Part shown: positions 9,698 through 18,694 of the stretch, piece by piece
Layout of the letters: every line of letters starts with the position of its first letter
Numbering within the stretch: the stretch's first letter is position 1
Translations under genes and position numbers: made by a program
The notes under the pieces: generated by a model
The model's database searches: none
The model's input: only the letters and a program-made list of their open reading frames with translations
Told to the model about the DNA's origin: nothing
Source: Mycolicibacterium hassiacum DSM 44199
Lineage (GTDB): Bacteria > Actinomycetota > Actinomycetes > Mycobacteriales > Mycobacteriaceae
Reading direction: 5' to 3'
DNA: 64,000 nt
Assembly (NCBI RefSeq): GCF_900603025.1
Contig: NZ_LR026975.1
Coordinates: 2,542,001-2,606,000 of the forward strand

Positions 9698-10678
9698 TCA
9701 CGGGCGGTCGGCGGCGAGCACCGCCCGGGTGCGTTCGGTGTCGGCGTGCATCTGCTCGACGAGGTCCTCGACCCGGTCGAACTTCTGCTGGCCGCGCAGC
9801 CGGGCGACGAAGTCGACCGCGACGTGCTGGCCGTACAGGTCGGCCGAGACGTCCAGCACGTAGGCCTCGACGGTGCGGGTGCGCCCGGAGAACGTCGGGT
9901 TGGTGCCCACCGACACCGCGGCCTGGTAGCGCTCGCCGGGCACGAGTTCGCCGGCGCCCTCACCGTGGCCGAGCACGGTGAACCAGGCGGCGTAGATCCC
10001 GTCGGCCGGGATCGCCGAGTACATCGGGGGCGCGATGTTGGCGGTGGGGAAGCCCAGGCCGCGGCCGCGCCCGTCGCCACGCACCACCACGCCCTCGACC
10101 CGGTGCGGACGGCCCAGCGCCTCGGCGGCGGCCACCACGTCACCGGCGTCCACACAGGACCGGATGTAGGTCGAGGAGAACGTGACGACCTCCTCACCGT
10201 GCTGTTCGACGACCAGCGACATCGCCTCGACGTGGAAGCCGAACCGCTCCCCGGCCTTGCGCAACAGCTCGACGTTGCCGGCGGCCTTCTTGCCGAAGGT
10301 GAAGTTCTCCCCCACCACGACCTCGACCACGTGCAGCCGCTCGACGAGCAGTTCGTGGATGTAGCGCTCGGGCGACAGCTTCATGAAGTCGGCGGTGAAC
10401 GGCATCACCAGGAACACGTCGATGCCGAGCTCCTCGACCAGTTCGGCACGCCGGGCCAGGGTGGTCAGCTGCGCCGGATGGCTGCCGGGGAACACCACCT
10501 CCATCGGGTGCGGGTCGAAGGTCATCAGCACGGTGGGCACCCCGCGTGCCCGGCCGGACTTGACCGCATGGCTGATCAGCTCCTGGTGGCCGCGGTGCAC
10601 GCCGTCGAACACGCCGATGGTGACGACGCACCGGCCCCAGTCGGTCGGAATATCGTCCTGTCCGCGCCAACGCTGCAC
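9698..10678 (-). CDS. ribF: Bifunctional riboflavin kinase/FAD synthetase
   Basis: RibF phosphorylates riboflavin to FMN and adenylylates it to FAD. The 326-residue protein has an N-terminal nucleotidyltransferase domain with GVFDGVHRGHQ (about 22-32) and a later YIRSCVDAGDV stretch. A C-terminal flavokinase domain starts near residue 185, with RGRGLGFPTANI (the PTAN motif) and VGTNPTFSGR. It is divergent from the DtxR-family regulator, separated by 80 bases. No riboswitch is seen upstream. Confidence 0.96.
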   Translation of the reverse strand: MQRWRGQDDIPTDWGRCVVTIGVFDGVHRGHQELISHAVKSGRARGVPTVLMTFDPHPMEVVFPGSHPAQLTTLARRAELVEELGIDVFLVMPFTADFMKLSPERYIHELLVERLHVVEVVVGENFTFGKKAAGNVELLRKAGERFGFHVEAMSLVVEQHGEEVVTFSSTYIRSCVDAGDVVAAAEALGRPHRVEGVVVRGDGRGRGLGFPTANIAPPMYSAIPADGIYAAWFTVLGHGEGAGELVPGERYQAAVSVGTNPTFSGRTRTVEAYVLDVSADLYGQHVAVDFVARLRGQQKFDRVEDLVEQMHADTERTRAVLAADRP

Positions 10679-10719
10679 GCGTTTAGCCTACGGCGCGCCC
10701 ACCACCGTGACCGTGCTAG

Positions 10720-10737
10720 ATCACCGGATCAGGTGAT
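10720..10737. promoter_or_regulatory. Palindrome upstream of the DtxR-family gene
   Basis: ATCACC and GGTGAT arms (10720-10725 and 10732-10737) flank a 6-base centre, just upstream of a TAAACT -10 box (10745-10750). It therefore overlaps the -35 region of the regulator's own promoter and is about 40 bases upstream of ribF on the other side. The location suits metal-dependent autorepression; the sequence is not a classical iron box. Confidence 0.4.
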
Positions 10738-10758
10738 GATTGCCTAAACTCAGTGGGT

Positions 10759-11463
10759 GTGAGCCCGAACGGTAAGCCGCGCGACCTGTCGATGGTCGCT
10801 CAGGATTACCTGAAGGCGATCTGGACCGCTCAGGAGTGGTCGCACGAGAAAGTCAGCACGAAGATGCTGGCCGAGCGCATCGGGGTGTCGGCCAGCACGG
10901 CGTCCGAGTCGATCCGCAAACTCGCCGATCAGGGGCTGGTCAATCACGAGAAGTACGGCGCGGTGACGTTGACCGATGCCGGCCGGGCCGCGGCGCTGGC
11001 GATGGTGCGCCGGCACCGGCTGATGGAGACCTTCCTGATGCGCGAGCTCGGCTACAGCTGGGACGAGGTCCACGACGAGGCCGAGGTTCTCGAACACGCG
11101 GTGTCGGACCGGATGCTGGCGCGCATCGACGCCAAACTCGGCTATCCCACGCGTGACCCGCACGGCGACCCGATCCCGGCCCCGGACGGCCGGGTGCCCA
11201 CCCCCGATGCCCGGCAGCTGTCGCTCTGCCAGGAGGGCGTCACCGGCGCCGTGGCCCGGATCTCCGACGCCGATCCGGAGATGCTGCGCTACTTCGACAG
11301 CGTGGGAATCCGGTTGGATGCGCGGCTGCGGGTGGTGGCCCGCCGCGATTTCGCGGGGATGATGTCGGTGGCGATCCGGCCGGCGGACGCGGCCGAGAAC
11401 GATCCCGGCACCATGATCGATCTGGGTCTGCCCGCCGCCGAGGCGATCTGGGTGGTGTGCTGA
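10759..11463 (+). CDS. sirR: DtxR/MntR-family metal-dependent transcriptional regulator
   Basis: The 234-residue protein opens with the family HTH (DLSMVAQDYLKAIW, then VSASTASESIRKLADQGLV as recognition helix). A dimerisation and metal-binding domain follows (RHRLMETFLMRELGYSWDEVHDEAEVLEHAVSD; His, Cys/Met and Glu ligands belong here) and then an SH3-like FeoA domain. In M. tuberculosis the gene at this position is called sirR or mntR and acts as a manganese sensor. I chose the GTG at 10759 because it lies 8 bases after a TAAACT box, suggesting a nearly leaderless message; an in-frame GTG at 10753 is the alternative. Confidence 0.9.
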   Translation: MSPNGKPRDLSMVAQDYLKAIWTAQEWSHEKVSTKMLAERIGVSASTASESIRKLADQGLVNHEKYGAVTLTDAGRAAALAMVRRHRLMETFLMRELGYSWDEVHDEAEVLEHAVSDRMLARIDAKLGYPTRDPHGDPIPAPDGRVPTPDARQLSLCQEGVTGAVARISDADPEMLRYFDSVGIRLDARLRVVARRDFAGMMSVAIRPADAAENDPGTMIDLGLPAAEAIWVVC

Positions 11464-11511
11464 CCCGCCTGCGCGATTCGCGCTGTGCGACTGCGATTTT
11501 CCGCTCGGCGT

Positions 11512-11646
11512 TCACTGCGTTCCGGCCGGCTGCGCGGCCGACGCCGGACGCCAGCGCCGGCCCCACAACAGCGCCGCGACCAGCAACAGGGCCGGGACGT
11601 CCGCGGCCGGATGCCCCATCCGATGCGCACCGCCGAACGACTGCAC
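11512..11646 (-). CDS. Possible 44-residue membrane peptide after truB
   Basis: A short frame starts with GTG 8 bases after the truB stop and encodes a His-containing head (QSFGGAHRMGHPAAD), one hydrophobic stretch (VPALLLVAALLW) and a basic end (GRRWRPAS). It could be a small membrane protein or the last exported helix of a lost gene. The 191-bp gap between truB and the regulator gene otherwise holds nothing I recognise. Support is only the hydrophobic pattern and spacing, so this may be a chance frame. Confidence 0.22.
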   Translation of the reverse strand: MQSFGGAHRMGHPAADVPALLLVAALLWGRRWRPASAAQPAGTQ

Positions 11647-11654
11647 CGCCAGTC

Positions 11655-12536
11655 CTACAGGGTGGCGGGGCGCAGCACCACAACCGATTTGGTGCGGTTG
11701 CGGTGGTCCTCGAGCAGGGCGATCACCTGTCCGTCGGGAGCGGTCGCGGCGTAGACGCCCGCGATTCCGGCGGGCCGCAGCGGCCGGCCGTGACGGACGT
11801 GGTCGGCCTCCTCGGCGGTCAGGTCGCGCCGCGGGAAGCTCAGCAGGCACGCCTCGTCGAGGGTGTAGCTCAGCCGCGGTTCGGCGGCCAGCTCCTCGAG
11901 GGTGCGGGCCTGCTCGAGACCGAACCGGCCGACCGCCGTTCGGCGTAACGCGGTGAGGTGGCCGCCCACCCCGAGGCCGGCGCCGATGTCGCGGGCCAGC
12001 GCCCGGATGTAGGTGCCGCTCGAGCAGTCCACCTCGACATCGACGTCGACCACCTCGCCGTGGCGGCGGATACCGGTCACCTCGAACCGCTCGATACGCA
12101 CCCGCCGGGCCTTGAGCTCGACCGATCGGCCTTGTCGGGCGAGTTGATAGGCGCGTTTGCCGTCGACCTTGATGGCGCTGACCGCCGACGGCACCTGATC
12201 GATCTCGCCCCGCAGCGCGCCGACCGCCGCCCCGATCTGCTCATCGGTGACGGAACGCGCCGAAACCTCCTGCAGCAACTCCCCTTCGGCGTCATCGGTG
12301 GAGGTGGTCTGTCCCAGCCGGATGGTGGCGGTGTAGGACTTGTCGGTGGCGGTGAGCAACCCGAGGATCTTGGTCGCACGGTCGATGCCCACCACCAGCA
12401 CGCCGGTGGCCATCGGGTCCAGGGTGCCGGCGTGACCGACCTTGCGGGTTCCGAAGATCCGCCGGCACCGGCCCACCACATCGTGACTGGTCATCCCGGC
12501 CGGTTTGTCGACGACCACCAGGCCCGCGGCGCTCAC
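11655..12536 (-). CDS. truB: tRNA pseudouridine(55) synthase
   Basis: TruB makes pseudouridine 55 in the T-loop of tRNAs. The start GTG overlaps the pptT stop (GTGA, 12533-12536) and gives 293 residues. The catalytic aspartate is Asp40 in [33 protein letters not shown] and the C-terminal [15 protein letters not shown] are family hallmarks, and a C-terminal PUA-like end is present. A long frame upstream of this GTG lies inside pptT and is not used. It is the last gene of the pptH-pptT-truB operon. Confidence 0.96.
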   Translation of the reverse strand: MSAAGLVVVDKPAGMTSHDVVGRCRRIFGTRKVGHAGTLDPMATGVLVVGIDRATKILGLLTATDKSYTATIRLGQTTSTDDAEGELLQEVSARSVTDEQIGAAVGALRGEIDQVPSAVSAIKVDGKRAYQLARQGRSVELKARRVRIERFEVTGIRRHGEVVDVDVEVDCSSGTYIRALARDIGAGLGVGGHLTALRRTAVGRFGLEQARTLEELAAEPRLSYTLDEACLLSFPRRDLTAEEADHVRHGRPLRPAGIAGVYAATAPDGQVIALLEDHRNRTKSVVVLRPATL

Positions 12537-13213
12537 AGCACGATCGCCGTCAACGCCAGCCCGTTGCGCACCGACCAGCGGCCCTCGAGCACCTCCAGCG
12601 GCGGACCGGACGGCGCGGTCGGGTCGATCAGGATGCGGGACCGGAAGCTGCCCGACTCGCCGGTGTCGTCGACCTCGAAGGTGATGTGGGCGTCCTCGAA
12701 GCCCAGCCAGCGGCGCACCACCGGGAACCACGCCTTGTAGGTGGCTTCCTTGGCGCAGAACAGGATCCGGTCCCAGTGCAGGCCGTCGGGCAGCGACCGC
12801 AGCTCGGCGCGTTCGGCGGGCAGGCTGATCGCGTCAAGCACCCCGTCGGGCAGCACGCCGTGCGGTTCGGCGTCGATGCCCACCGACCGGACGGCCTCCT
12901 GGCGGGCCACCACGGCGCCGCGGTAGCCCTCGCAATGGGTCAGGCTGCCCACCACGCCGCGCGGCCAGCACGGCTCGCCCTTCTCCCCCTTGAGGATCGG
13001 CACCGGCGGCAGCCCAAGCCGGCTCAGCGCCTCGCGGGCGCAGTGGCGCACGGTGACGAACTCGTTGCGCCGCTTGGCCACCGAGCGGGCGATCAGCGGT
13101 TCCTCCTCCGGCAGCGGCGCCAGCTGCGGCGGATCGGCGTACAGTTCGGCCGCGGCCAGCCCCGGTGTGTCGGCCGGCAACACGGCCGACAGCAGTGTCG
13201 ACACCGCCGTCAT
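12533..13213 (-). CDS. pptT: 4'-phosphopantetheinyl transferase PptT
   Basis: PptT moves the phosphopantetheine arm from coenzyme A to carrier domains of polyketide, mycolate and siderophore synthases; it is essential in M. tuberculosis. At 226 residues it has the expected length. The magnesium and CoA motifs are clear: VGIDAEPHG (about 112-120) and [11 protein letters not shown] (about 154-164), with [12 protein letters not shown] before them. It overlaps pptH by ATGA and truB by GTGA. The pairing with the hydrolase that removes the same group is conserved in mycobacteria. Confidence 0.96.
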   Translation of the reverse strand: MTAVSTLLSAVLPADTPGLAAAELYADPPQLAPLPEEEPLIARSVAKRRNEFVTVRHCAREALSRLGLPPVPILKGEKGEPCWPRGVVGSLTHCEGYRGAVVARQEAVRSVGIDAEPHGVLPDGVLDAISLPAERAELRSLPDGLHWDRILFCAKEATYKAWFPVVRRWLGFEDAHITFEVDDTGESGSFRSRILIDPTAPSGPPLEVLEGRWSVRNGLALTAIVL

Positions 13214-14160
13214 CCCCGCCTCGCTCTGATCCGCTCCTGCATCCGCTGTGCGTGTTCGCGCATCTCCTGGGTGATCTGGAAATGACCGCCGAACTCGTTC
13301 AAGTAGCCCGGAGGATAGTCGGGGTCCGGCAGCACCTGACGCAGCCACCGGTAGGGCTTGCGGCGGCGCCACTCCCGCGGGTAGCCGACCGAGACCTCCT
13401 CGAAGCGCACCCCGTCGTACCAGGTGGTGCGCGGGATGTGCAGGTGCCCGTAGACCGAGCAGACCGCGTTGTAGCGGGTGTGCCAGTCGGCGGTCGCGGT
13501 GGTGCCGCACCACAGCGCGAACTCCGGGTAGAACAGCGCGTCGCAGGGTTCGCGCACCAGCGGGAAGTGGTTGACCAGCACCGTCGGCGTCATCCAGTCC
13601 AGCTCCTCGAGCCGCTTGCGGGTGTAGGCCACCCGCTCGCGGCACCACGCGTCACGAGTGCCGTACGGCTCGGGTGACAGCAGGAACTCGTCGGTGCCGA
13701 CCACGTTGGCCTCCCGGGCGATCGCGAGCCCTTCGGCCTTGGTGGCCGCCCCGGCGGGCAGGAACGTGTAGTCGTAGAGCAGGAACATCGGCACGATGAC
13801 GGCCGGACCACCCTCGTCGGTCCACACCGGGTACGGGTGTTCGGGCGTGATGACGCCCATCTCGTCGCACATGCTGACGAGGTAGTCGTAGCGGGCCTTG
13901 CCGAAGATCTGCATCGGGTCCCGCTTGGTGGTCCACAGTTCGTGGTTGCCGGGGACCCAGATCACCTTGGCGAACCGCTTGCGCAGCAGATCCAGCGCCC
14001 AGAGGATCTCGTCGGTGCGTTCGCCGACGTCGCCGGCGACGATCAGCCAGTCATCGGGGCTCGCGGGGTACAGCGACTCGGTGACCGGCTTGTTGCCGGT
14101 GTGACCCGTGTGCAGATCGCTGATCGCCCACAGCGTGGGTTGTCGGCCGTCGCGTGTCAC
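13210..14160 (-). CDS. pptH: Metallophosphoesterase, phosphopantetheinyl hydrolase PptH
   Basis: This is a 316-residue calcineurin-like phosphoesterase with all metal motifs in order: SDLHTGH (14-20), VAGDVGE (about 42-48), PGNHELW (about 70-76), NHFPLV and YGHLHIPR. The M. tuberculosis counterpart Rv2795c removes phosphopantetheine from carrier proteins and opposes PptT. Overlap with pptT (ATGA) keeps the opposing pair in one transcript. The start is GTG at 14160, divergent from the secreted-protein gene at 14330 with a palindrome between them. Confidence 0.9.
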   Translation of the reverse strand: MTRDGRQPTLWAISDLHTGHTGNKPVTESLYPASPDDWLIVAGDVGERTDEILWALDLLRKRFAKVIWVPGNHELWTTKRDPMQIFGKARYDYLVSMCDEMGVITPEHPYPVWTDEGGPAVIVPMFLLYDYTFLPAGAATKAEGLAIAREANVVGTDEFLLSPEPYGTRDAWCRERVAYTRKRLEELDWMTPTVLVNHFPLVREPCDALFYPEFALWCGTTATADWHTRYNAVCSVYGHLHIPRTTWYDGVRFEEVSVGYPREWRRRKPYRWLRQVLPDPDYPPGYLNEFGGHFQITQEMREHAQRMQERIRARRG

Positions 14161-14222
14161 AACAGACCAGCGTACTGGCGCGCGCCCGGCGAGCGGCCCA
14201 CCCCGATCCGGGGCGGGAACTG

Positions 14223-14238
14223 GAACAGGTTCCTGTTC
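14223..14238. promoter_or_regulatory. Perfect 16-bp palindrome in a divergent promoter
   Basis: GAACAGG-TT-CCTGTTC lies between pptH (minus) and the DUF3558-like gene (plus). A TACACT -10 box for the plus-strand gene is at 14265-14270, so the palindrome sits just upstream of its -35 position. It looks like a regulator site (perfect 7-bp arms, 2-bp spacer), but I do not recognise the regulator. Confidence 0.5.
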
Positions 14239-14329
14239 GCCTTCGGGCCGCTCTCACGGGCCGCTACACTCCCCGGGCAGGGTCGGAGCGAACCGGCGGT
14301 ATGTGGCCGCCCCGAGACCAGGGAGTGCG

Positions 14330-14899
14330 ATGCTCACCAGACTGCGCGTTGTCTCGGCGTTGACTGCGCTGGTGGCGGCGGGGATCGTGGTGTGGCAGAC
14401 CGAACCGGTGGGCCGGCCCCGGGTCAGCGCGGCCGACGTCCCGCTGACCAACGTCACGACCAGCATCAAGTGGCCGGTCATCGAGACCGTCGACCCGGCG
14501 CCGTTCAACCCGTGCCGGGACATCCCGCTGGAGGCCGTCGAGTCGCTGGGGCTGGCGTTCACACCGCCGGTCCCGGAGGACCAGCTGCGCTGCAAGTACG
14601 ACGCGGGCAACTACCAGATGGCCGTCGAGGCGATCATCTGGCGCACCTTCCAGGAGACGCTGCCACCGGACGCGATCCAGCTCGACATCGCCGGGCACCG
14701 TGCGGCGCAGTGGTGGATCATGAAGCCGACCGACTGGAACAACCGGTGGTGGATCACCTGCATGGTGGCGTTCGACACCAGCTACGGCGTGCTGCAGCAG
14801 TCGCTGTTCTACTCCCCCATCTACTCCGAACCCGATGTCGACTGCATGCAGACCAACCTGCAGCGGGCACACGAACTGGTGCCGTACTACAAGTTCTGA
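14330..14899 (+). CDS. DUF3558-like secreted protein (Rv2799 position)
   Basis: The 189-residue protein starts at ATG behind a GGGAG ribosome site. It has a hydrophobic N-terminal segment (about 6-22) without a lipobox cysteine, so it is either anchored by this helix or cleaved. The outer domain begins with FNPCRDIPLEAVESLGL and DQLRCKYDAG, the spaced cysteines typical of DUF3558 proteins, and later has WWITCMVAF and DVDCMQT, so two disulphides are plausible. Function is unknown. The CocE-like hydrolase gene follows 49 bases downstream with its own promoter. Confidence 0.75.
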   Translation: MLTRLRVVSALTALVAAGIVVWQTEPVGRPRVSAADVPLTNVTTSIKWPVIETVDPAPFNPCRDIPLEAVESLGLAFTPPVPEDQLRCKYDAGNYQMAVEAIIWRTFQETLPPDAIQLDIAGHRAAQWWIMKPTDWNNRWWITCMVAFDTSYGVLQQSLFYSPIYSEPDVDCMQTNLQRAHELVPYYKF

Positions 14900-14936
14900 T
14901 CGCCGATTCGGGCCGCGGCACCCGCCGCCGGCTGCG

Positions 14937-14942
14937 TAGCCT
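14937..14942 (+). promoter_or_regulatory. -10 box for a leaderless CocE-like gene
   Basis: TAGCCT lies exactly 6 bases before the GTG at 14949. There is no ribosome site at that GTG, so a leaderless mRNA is likely. Confidence 0.55.
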
Positions 14943-14948
14943 GATGAG

Positions 14949-16622
14949 GTGATCGCCCTGCCTGACCGCACCGCCGCCGGGAAACCTTCGGCGCCAAGCC
15001 GGTTCGCCGACCACACGCTGAGCCGACTGTTCGGCCTGCCACCGGCCTCCTGCGGATACAGCGTGCGCCGCGGGGTGCGAATCCCGATGCGCGACGGTGT
15101 CGAACTGCTCGCCGACCACTATCGGCCGCACACCGATCGGCCCGCCGGCACGGTGCTGGTGCGCTGCCCGTACGGCAGGCGGTTCCCGTTCACCCTGCTC
15201 TACGCCGGGATCTACGCCGCGCGGGGCTATCACGTCGTGTTCCAGAGTGTGCGCGGCACCTTCGGTTCCGGCGGTGAGTTCAGCCCGATGGTCCACGAGA
15301 TCGCCGACGGCGCCGACACCGTCGCCTGGCTGCGGGAACAACCGTGGTTCACCGGATCGTTCGCCACCATCGGCCTGTCGTATCTGGGTTTTACCCAGTG
15401 GGCACTGCTGTGCGACCCCCCGCCGGAACTCGCCGCGGCGGTGATCACCGTGGGCCCGCACGACGTCAGCGGGCCGCGGTGGGGCCCCGGCACCTTCGCG
15501 CTCAGCGACTTCCTGGGCTGGAGCCATCTGATGGCCACCCAGGAGGACCGCAACCGGATGCGGGCCCTGGTGCGCCAGATCCGGTCACGGCGGCGGCTCG
15601 CCGAGGCGGTCGGCCGACTGCCTGCCGGGGCCGCCGGCCGGGAGTTGCTGGGTGACGGGGCGCCGTGGTGGGAGTCCTGGCTCGAGCACCCCGCGGCCGA
15701 TGACCCGTTCTGGGCGGGAATGAACCTGCGTCGCGCACTGGACACCGCGCAGATCCCGGTGCTGCTGATCGGCGGCTGGCAGGACCTGTTCCTGGAGCAG
15801 ACGATCGCCCAGTACCGGCGACTGCACGAGCGTGGCGTCGATGTCGGGCTGACGGTCGGCCCGTGGACGCACCTGCACCTGATGACGAAGGCGGCGCCGA
15901 CGGCGATCCGCGAGACGCTGGACTGGCTGGGCAGGCACCTCGGCGGGGCCGCGGGCCGGCGACGCGCACCGGTGCGGGCTTTCGTGAACCGGCACGGCTG
16001 GCTGGAGCTGGACGAGTGGCCGCCGGTGATGCCGGAGCTGGTGCGCTATCTGCAGCCCGGCGGCCGACTCGGGGATGCGGTGCCGCCGGAAACCGCTGCG
16101 CCGTCGTCGTTCACGTACAATCCGGCCGATCCGACGCCGACGGTCGGCGGACGGCTGCTGTCCCCGGAGGCGGGCTACCGCCGCGACGACAAGCTGGCTC
16201 AACGACCCGATGTGCTCAGCTTCACCGGTGACCGGCTGCCCACCGATCTGTATGTGGTCGGGTCACCGGTGCTGGAGCTGGCCCACTTTTGCGACAACCC
16301 GCACAACGACCTGTTCGTCCGCATCAGCGAGCTCGACGCGAAGGGCCGCTCCCGTAACCTGAGCGACGGATACCTCGGTGCGGCACCGGATTCCGGCACC
16401 GTGCGCATCGAATTGGACCCGGTGGCGCACCGGTTGCGCGCCGGGTCGCGGATCCGGGTGCTGGTGGCGGGCGGCTCACATCCGCGGTTCGCCCGCAATC
16501 TCGGCAGCGGGGAGCCGCTGGGCACCGGGCGCACCCTGGTGCCGGCGACCCACCGGATCCATCTGGCCGCCGGTGCCTCGCGGCTGATTCTGCCTGCGGG
16601 CCCGCAACCACCGACACGCTGA
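14949..16622 (+). CDS. CocE/NonD-family serine hydrolase
   Basis: The 557-residue protein belongs to the X-Pro dipeptidyl-peptidase/cocaine-esterase family. The alpha/beta hydrolase core carries the nucleophile elbow GLSYLG with Ser144. The oxyanion region is VRCPYG (71-76) and VFQSVRGTFGSGGEF is a typical family strand. The histidine lies in GPWTHLHL (about 299), and the C-terminal jelly-roll domain starts near residue 350. It probably cleaves an ester or an acyl-peptide bond; the substrate is unknown. It corresponds in place and type to Rv2800. No signal peptide is evident. Confidence 0.88.
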   Translation: MIALPDRTAAGKPSAPSRFADHTLSRLFGLPPASCGYSVRRGVRIPMRDGVELLADHYRPHTDRPAGTVLVRCPYGRRFPFTLLYAGIYAARGYHVVFQSVRGTFGSGGEFSPMVHEIADGADTVAWLREQPWFTGSFATIGLSYLGFTQWALLCDPPPELAAAVITVGPHDVSGPRWGPGTFALSDFLGWSHLMATQEDRNRMRALVRQIRSRRRLAEAVGRLPAGAAGRELLGDGAPWWESWLEHPAADDPFWAGMNLRRALDTAQIPVLLIGGWQDLFLEQTIAQYRRLHERGVDVGLTVGPWTHLHLMTKAAPTAIRETLDWLGRHLGGAAGRRRAPVRAFVNRHGWLELDEWPPVMPELVRYLQPGGRLGDAVPPETAAPSSFTYNPADPTPTVGGRLLSPEAGYRRDDKLAQRPDVLSFTGDRLPTDLYVVGSPVLELAHFCDNPHNDLFVRISELDAKGRSRNLSDGYLGAAPDSGTVRIELDPVAHRLRAGSRIRVLVAGGSHPRFARNLGSGEPLGTGRTLVPATHRIHLAAGASRLILPAGPQPPTR

Positions 16623-16650
16623 GCCGCCGGCCCACTTCAGCCACTACCTA

Positions 16651-17718
16651 TCAGCGGTCGGACGGTATGACGATGATGACCGAACCGTCCGGATCGGTGT
16701 TCTTCGGCGGTATGCATTCGAGGTTGAGCGGCGCATGGGGATCGTCGAGAAACCCACCCTCCATGCAGAAATAGGCCGCCAAGTCCTCGGCCACGTTCAG
16801 GTCCGAGTTGTAATGCCTGCCGACGACGTCTCTGGCTTCGTCGCAGGTGCGGGTTCCGCTCTTGATCTTGAGTCTGCCCATCCCGTCACCGAGATCGCCG
16901 CAGTCGGCGCCGAAACCGTACCGGCTGCGGTCCGGACACTGGTGTTCCACAGCCAGCCACTGAATTCGAGCGGCGAACTCCATGCTCCTGGCCATGTCCG
17001 CGGCGGAGGTGCTCTGCAGTTTGTCCCGGCGGGCACGCTGACCGGCGAGTCGGTCCCCGGTGAGCCCACGCATGTTATCGGCCATTTCGGCCAGCAGGTG
17101 CGCCTTCAGGGTTTCCGGATCGGCGGCGGCCAGTTCGGCCAGCTCGTCGGCGTACTTGAGAACGCCTTCCGCCCAGACTGTCGCGACCGCCTTGCACACG
17201 GTACGGCCCATACCGCGAACCAGGTTCGGGGTGGCGGCCACCACCGTGGGATCGCCGTAGAGGTCCACACGCTCCCACCCCGGCTTCAGGCCACAGACCG
17301 CGGCCGCGAACGCCGCGTCACCCCCGTCAGGTACCGCCGGCTGGCCCGGCCCGGGATAGAGCTGCTCCAGCGTCCAATCCCACACCATCGGGCGCAGTTG
17401 ATCGTCCGTCTCGTCGACGCCGATGCCGAACAGCTCGTTCCTTGTGCGAAACAGCTTGGCCGCGTAGTCGAATCCGGTAGTCTCCGAGCCTGTTTCCGGG
17501 TCGGGAAAGGTCGCGCCCCACTGCGCCTCGGCGATCTGCTCCTTCGATGAGTTGGCGCCTCCGGCGTCGACACAGTCTGCGTTCGACCTGTCGTCCGATC
17601 CGAGGAACTGGCCGACGCCGGGCAACCCGCCGCAACCCGCCAACACCGACGCCGAGCAGATGGACGCCATGGCGACGAGTCCGCGAATCGCCGTCGGCAG
17701 ATCCCTCCCGAATCGCAT
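16651..17718 (-). CDS. Uncharacterised lipoprotein
   Basis: The 355-residue protein starts at the ATG at 17718 after a GGGAGAGGA ribosome site; a longer frame upstream is not needed. The signal MRFGRDLPTAIRGLVAM leads to the lipobox LAGC near residue 31, so it is an anchored surface lipoprotein. The mature part is hydrophilic, with spaced cysteines (NADCVDAG, AVCGLKPG, EHQCPDRS, GADCGDLG, RTCDEARD, YFCMEGG, LECIPPK) that probably pair. I recognise no domain. It reads somewhat less GC-biased at third positions than its neighbours and has no M. tuberculosis counterpart I recall here, so recent gain is possible. Confidence 0.75.
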   Translation of the reverse strand: MRFGRDLPTAIRGLVAMASICSASVLAGCGGLPGVGQFLGSDDRSNADCVDAGGANSSKEQIAEAQWGATFPDPETGSETTGFDYAAKLFRTRNELFGIGVDETDDQLRPMVWDWTLEQLYPGPGQPAVPDGGDAAFAAAVCGLKPGWERVDLYGDPTVVAATPNLVRGMGRTVCKAVATVWAEGVLKYADELAELAAADPETLKAHLLAEMADNMRGLTGDRLAGQRARRDKLQSTSAADMARSMEFAARIQWLAVEHQCPDRSRYGFGADCGDLGDGMGRLKIKSGTRTCDEARDVVGRHYNSDLNVAEDLAAYFCMEGGFLDDPHAPLNLECIPPKNTDPDGSVIIVIPSDR

Positions 17719-17838
17719 GTGGGTTCCTCTCCCCCGTTGCGCGAAAAATCGGTCCACGCTACCACTGCCCCGCAGCGCAAGCGAGGTCATTCCCCCTGTG
17801 GTCTCGGCCAGGCCGACCGGACCGGGTATGCGCCGCGC

Positions 17839-18399
17839 TCATCCGACGGCGCCGCGTACCCGCTCGGCGGTCTCGTTCAGCGTGGTGTCGTCGTACACCG
17901 GATCGCCCCAGCGCGGATCGGCCGGCAGGTCAACCCAACTGGTGCAGCCCCGGTAGTCGGCGGTGCGCACCAGCCGCACCGGTTCGGCCAGCGGGCAGGC
18001 CCGCACGACCAGCACCGTCAGCCGGTGTCTGGGCCGGAAGTCCAGGCGGTCGGCCCGAACCGACTCGTTCGTCCAGATATGCAGCGGGGCAATCTGTTCC
18101 AGGTTCTCCGGCCGGTTGACCTCGATCGCGGCCGTCACGGTGGCGCCGGCACGGATGACCACCGCGTCATCGGTGCTGTCGGCGGCTGCCGGGGCGAGCA
18201 GGTCGCGGTGTTCGGGCCGGACGCGGTCGGCGTGACTGTGCGCGACGGTCGGGAACAGCAGGAACCGCGACGCCGCCACCGTGAACCGCTTCTCGTGGAT
18301 GCCGCCTTTGCGCAGCAGCACGGTCTGGCGGCCGTCGAGCAGCGCGCGGATCACCGCGCTCCACTCCTTGAGCGCGGGCGTGGTCGCCGTGGCGGTCAT
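17839..18399 (-). CDS. DUF1802 family protein
   Basis: The 186-residue protein has the DUF1802 opening PALKEWSAVIRALLDGRQ followed by LLRKGGIHEKRFTV, and ends with the SWVDLPADPRWGDPVYDD region. The family is cytosolic and has no known function; the LLRKGGI stretch resembles Nudix-type strands, but the catalytic box is absent. It overlaps the DUF2277 gene by ATGA (18396-18399), so the two are translationally coupled and may work together. Confidence 0.85.
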   Translation of the reverse strand: MTATATTPALKEWSAVIRALLDGRQTVLLRKGGIHEKRFTVAASRFLLFPTVAHSHADRVRPEHRDLLAPAAADSTDDAVVIRAGATVTAAIEVNRPENLEQIAPLHIWTNESVRADRLDFRPRHRLTVLVVRACPLAEPVRLVRTADYRGCTSWVDLPADPRWGDPVYDDTTLNETAERVRGAVG

Positions 18400-18671
18400 G
18401 TGTTGCCGGTCGCGGCCATGCGGGCCCGGACCTCGGGGCGGCGCAGGGGCGGCACCGTCCGGGGTGGCTGACGGCGCGGCGTCAGGGCGGCGAGCAGCAG
18501 GGCGGTGCTGGCGGCGATCTCGGCGACCGCGGTCTCGAACGGCTCGACGTTGCCACCCGTCGGCCGGGTGATGCCGCTGACCTTGCGCACGTACTGGCGC
18601 GCGGCCGCCTCGATCTCCTCGGGTGTGGCGGCCGGCTCGAGGCCACGCAGCTCCGTGATGTTTCGGCACAT
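18396..18671 (-). CDS. DUF2277 family protein
   Basis: This 91-residue protein has the invariant family start MCRNITELRGLEPAAT and the helix EIEAAARQYVRKVSGI. The family is small, soluble and uncharacterised. Its short divergent promoter region is shared with echA16 (23 bases between starts), and it is translated ahead of DUF1802 in the same mRNA. Confidence 0.88.
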   Translation of the reverse strand: MCRNITELRGLEPAATPEEIEAAARQYVRKVSGITRPTGGNVEPFETAVAEIAASTALLLAALTPRRQPPRTVPPLRRPEVRARMAATGNT

Positions 18672-18682
18672 GCCGCCCACGA

Positions 18683-18688
18683 TAGGTT
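18683..18688 (+). promoter_or_regulatory. -10 box for leaderless echA16
   Basis: TAGGTT ends 6 bases before the echA16 GTG at 18695. With only 23 bases between this gene and the divergent DUF2277 start, there is no room for a leader. Confidence 0.55.
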
Positions 18689-18694
18689 GATCGG

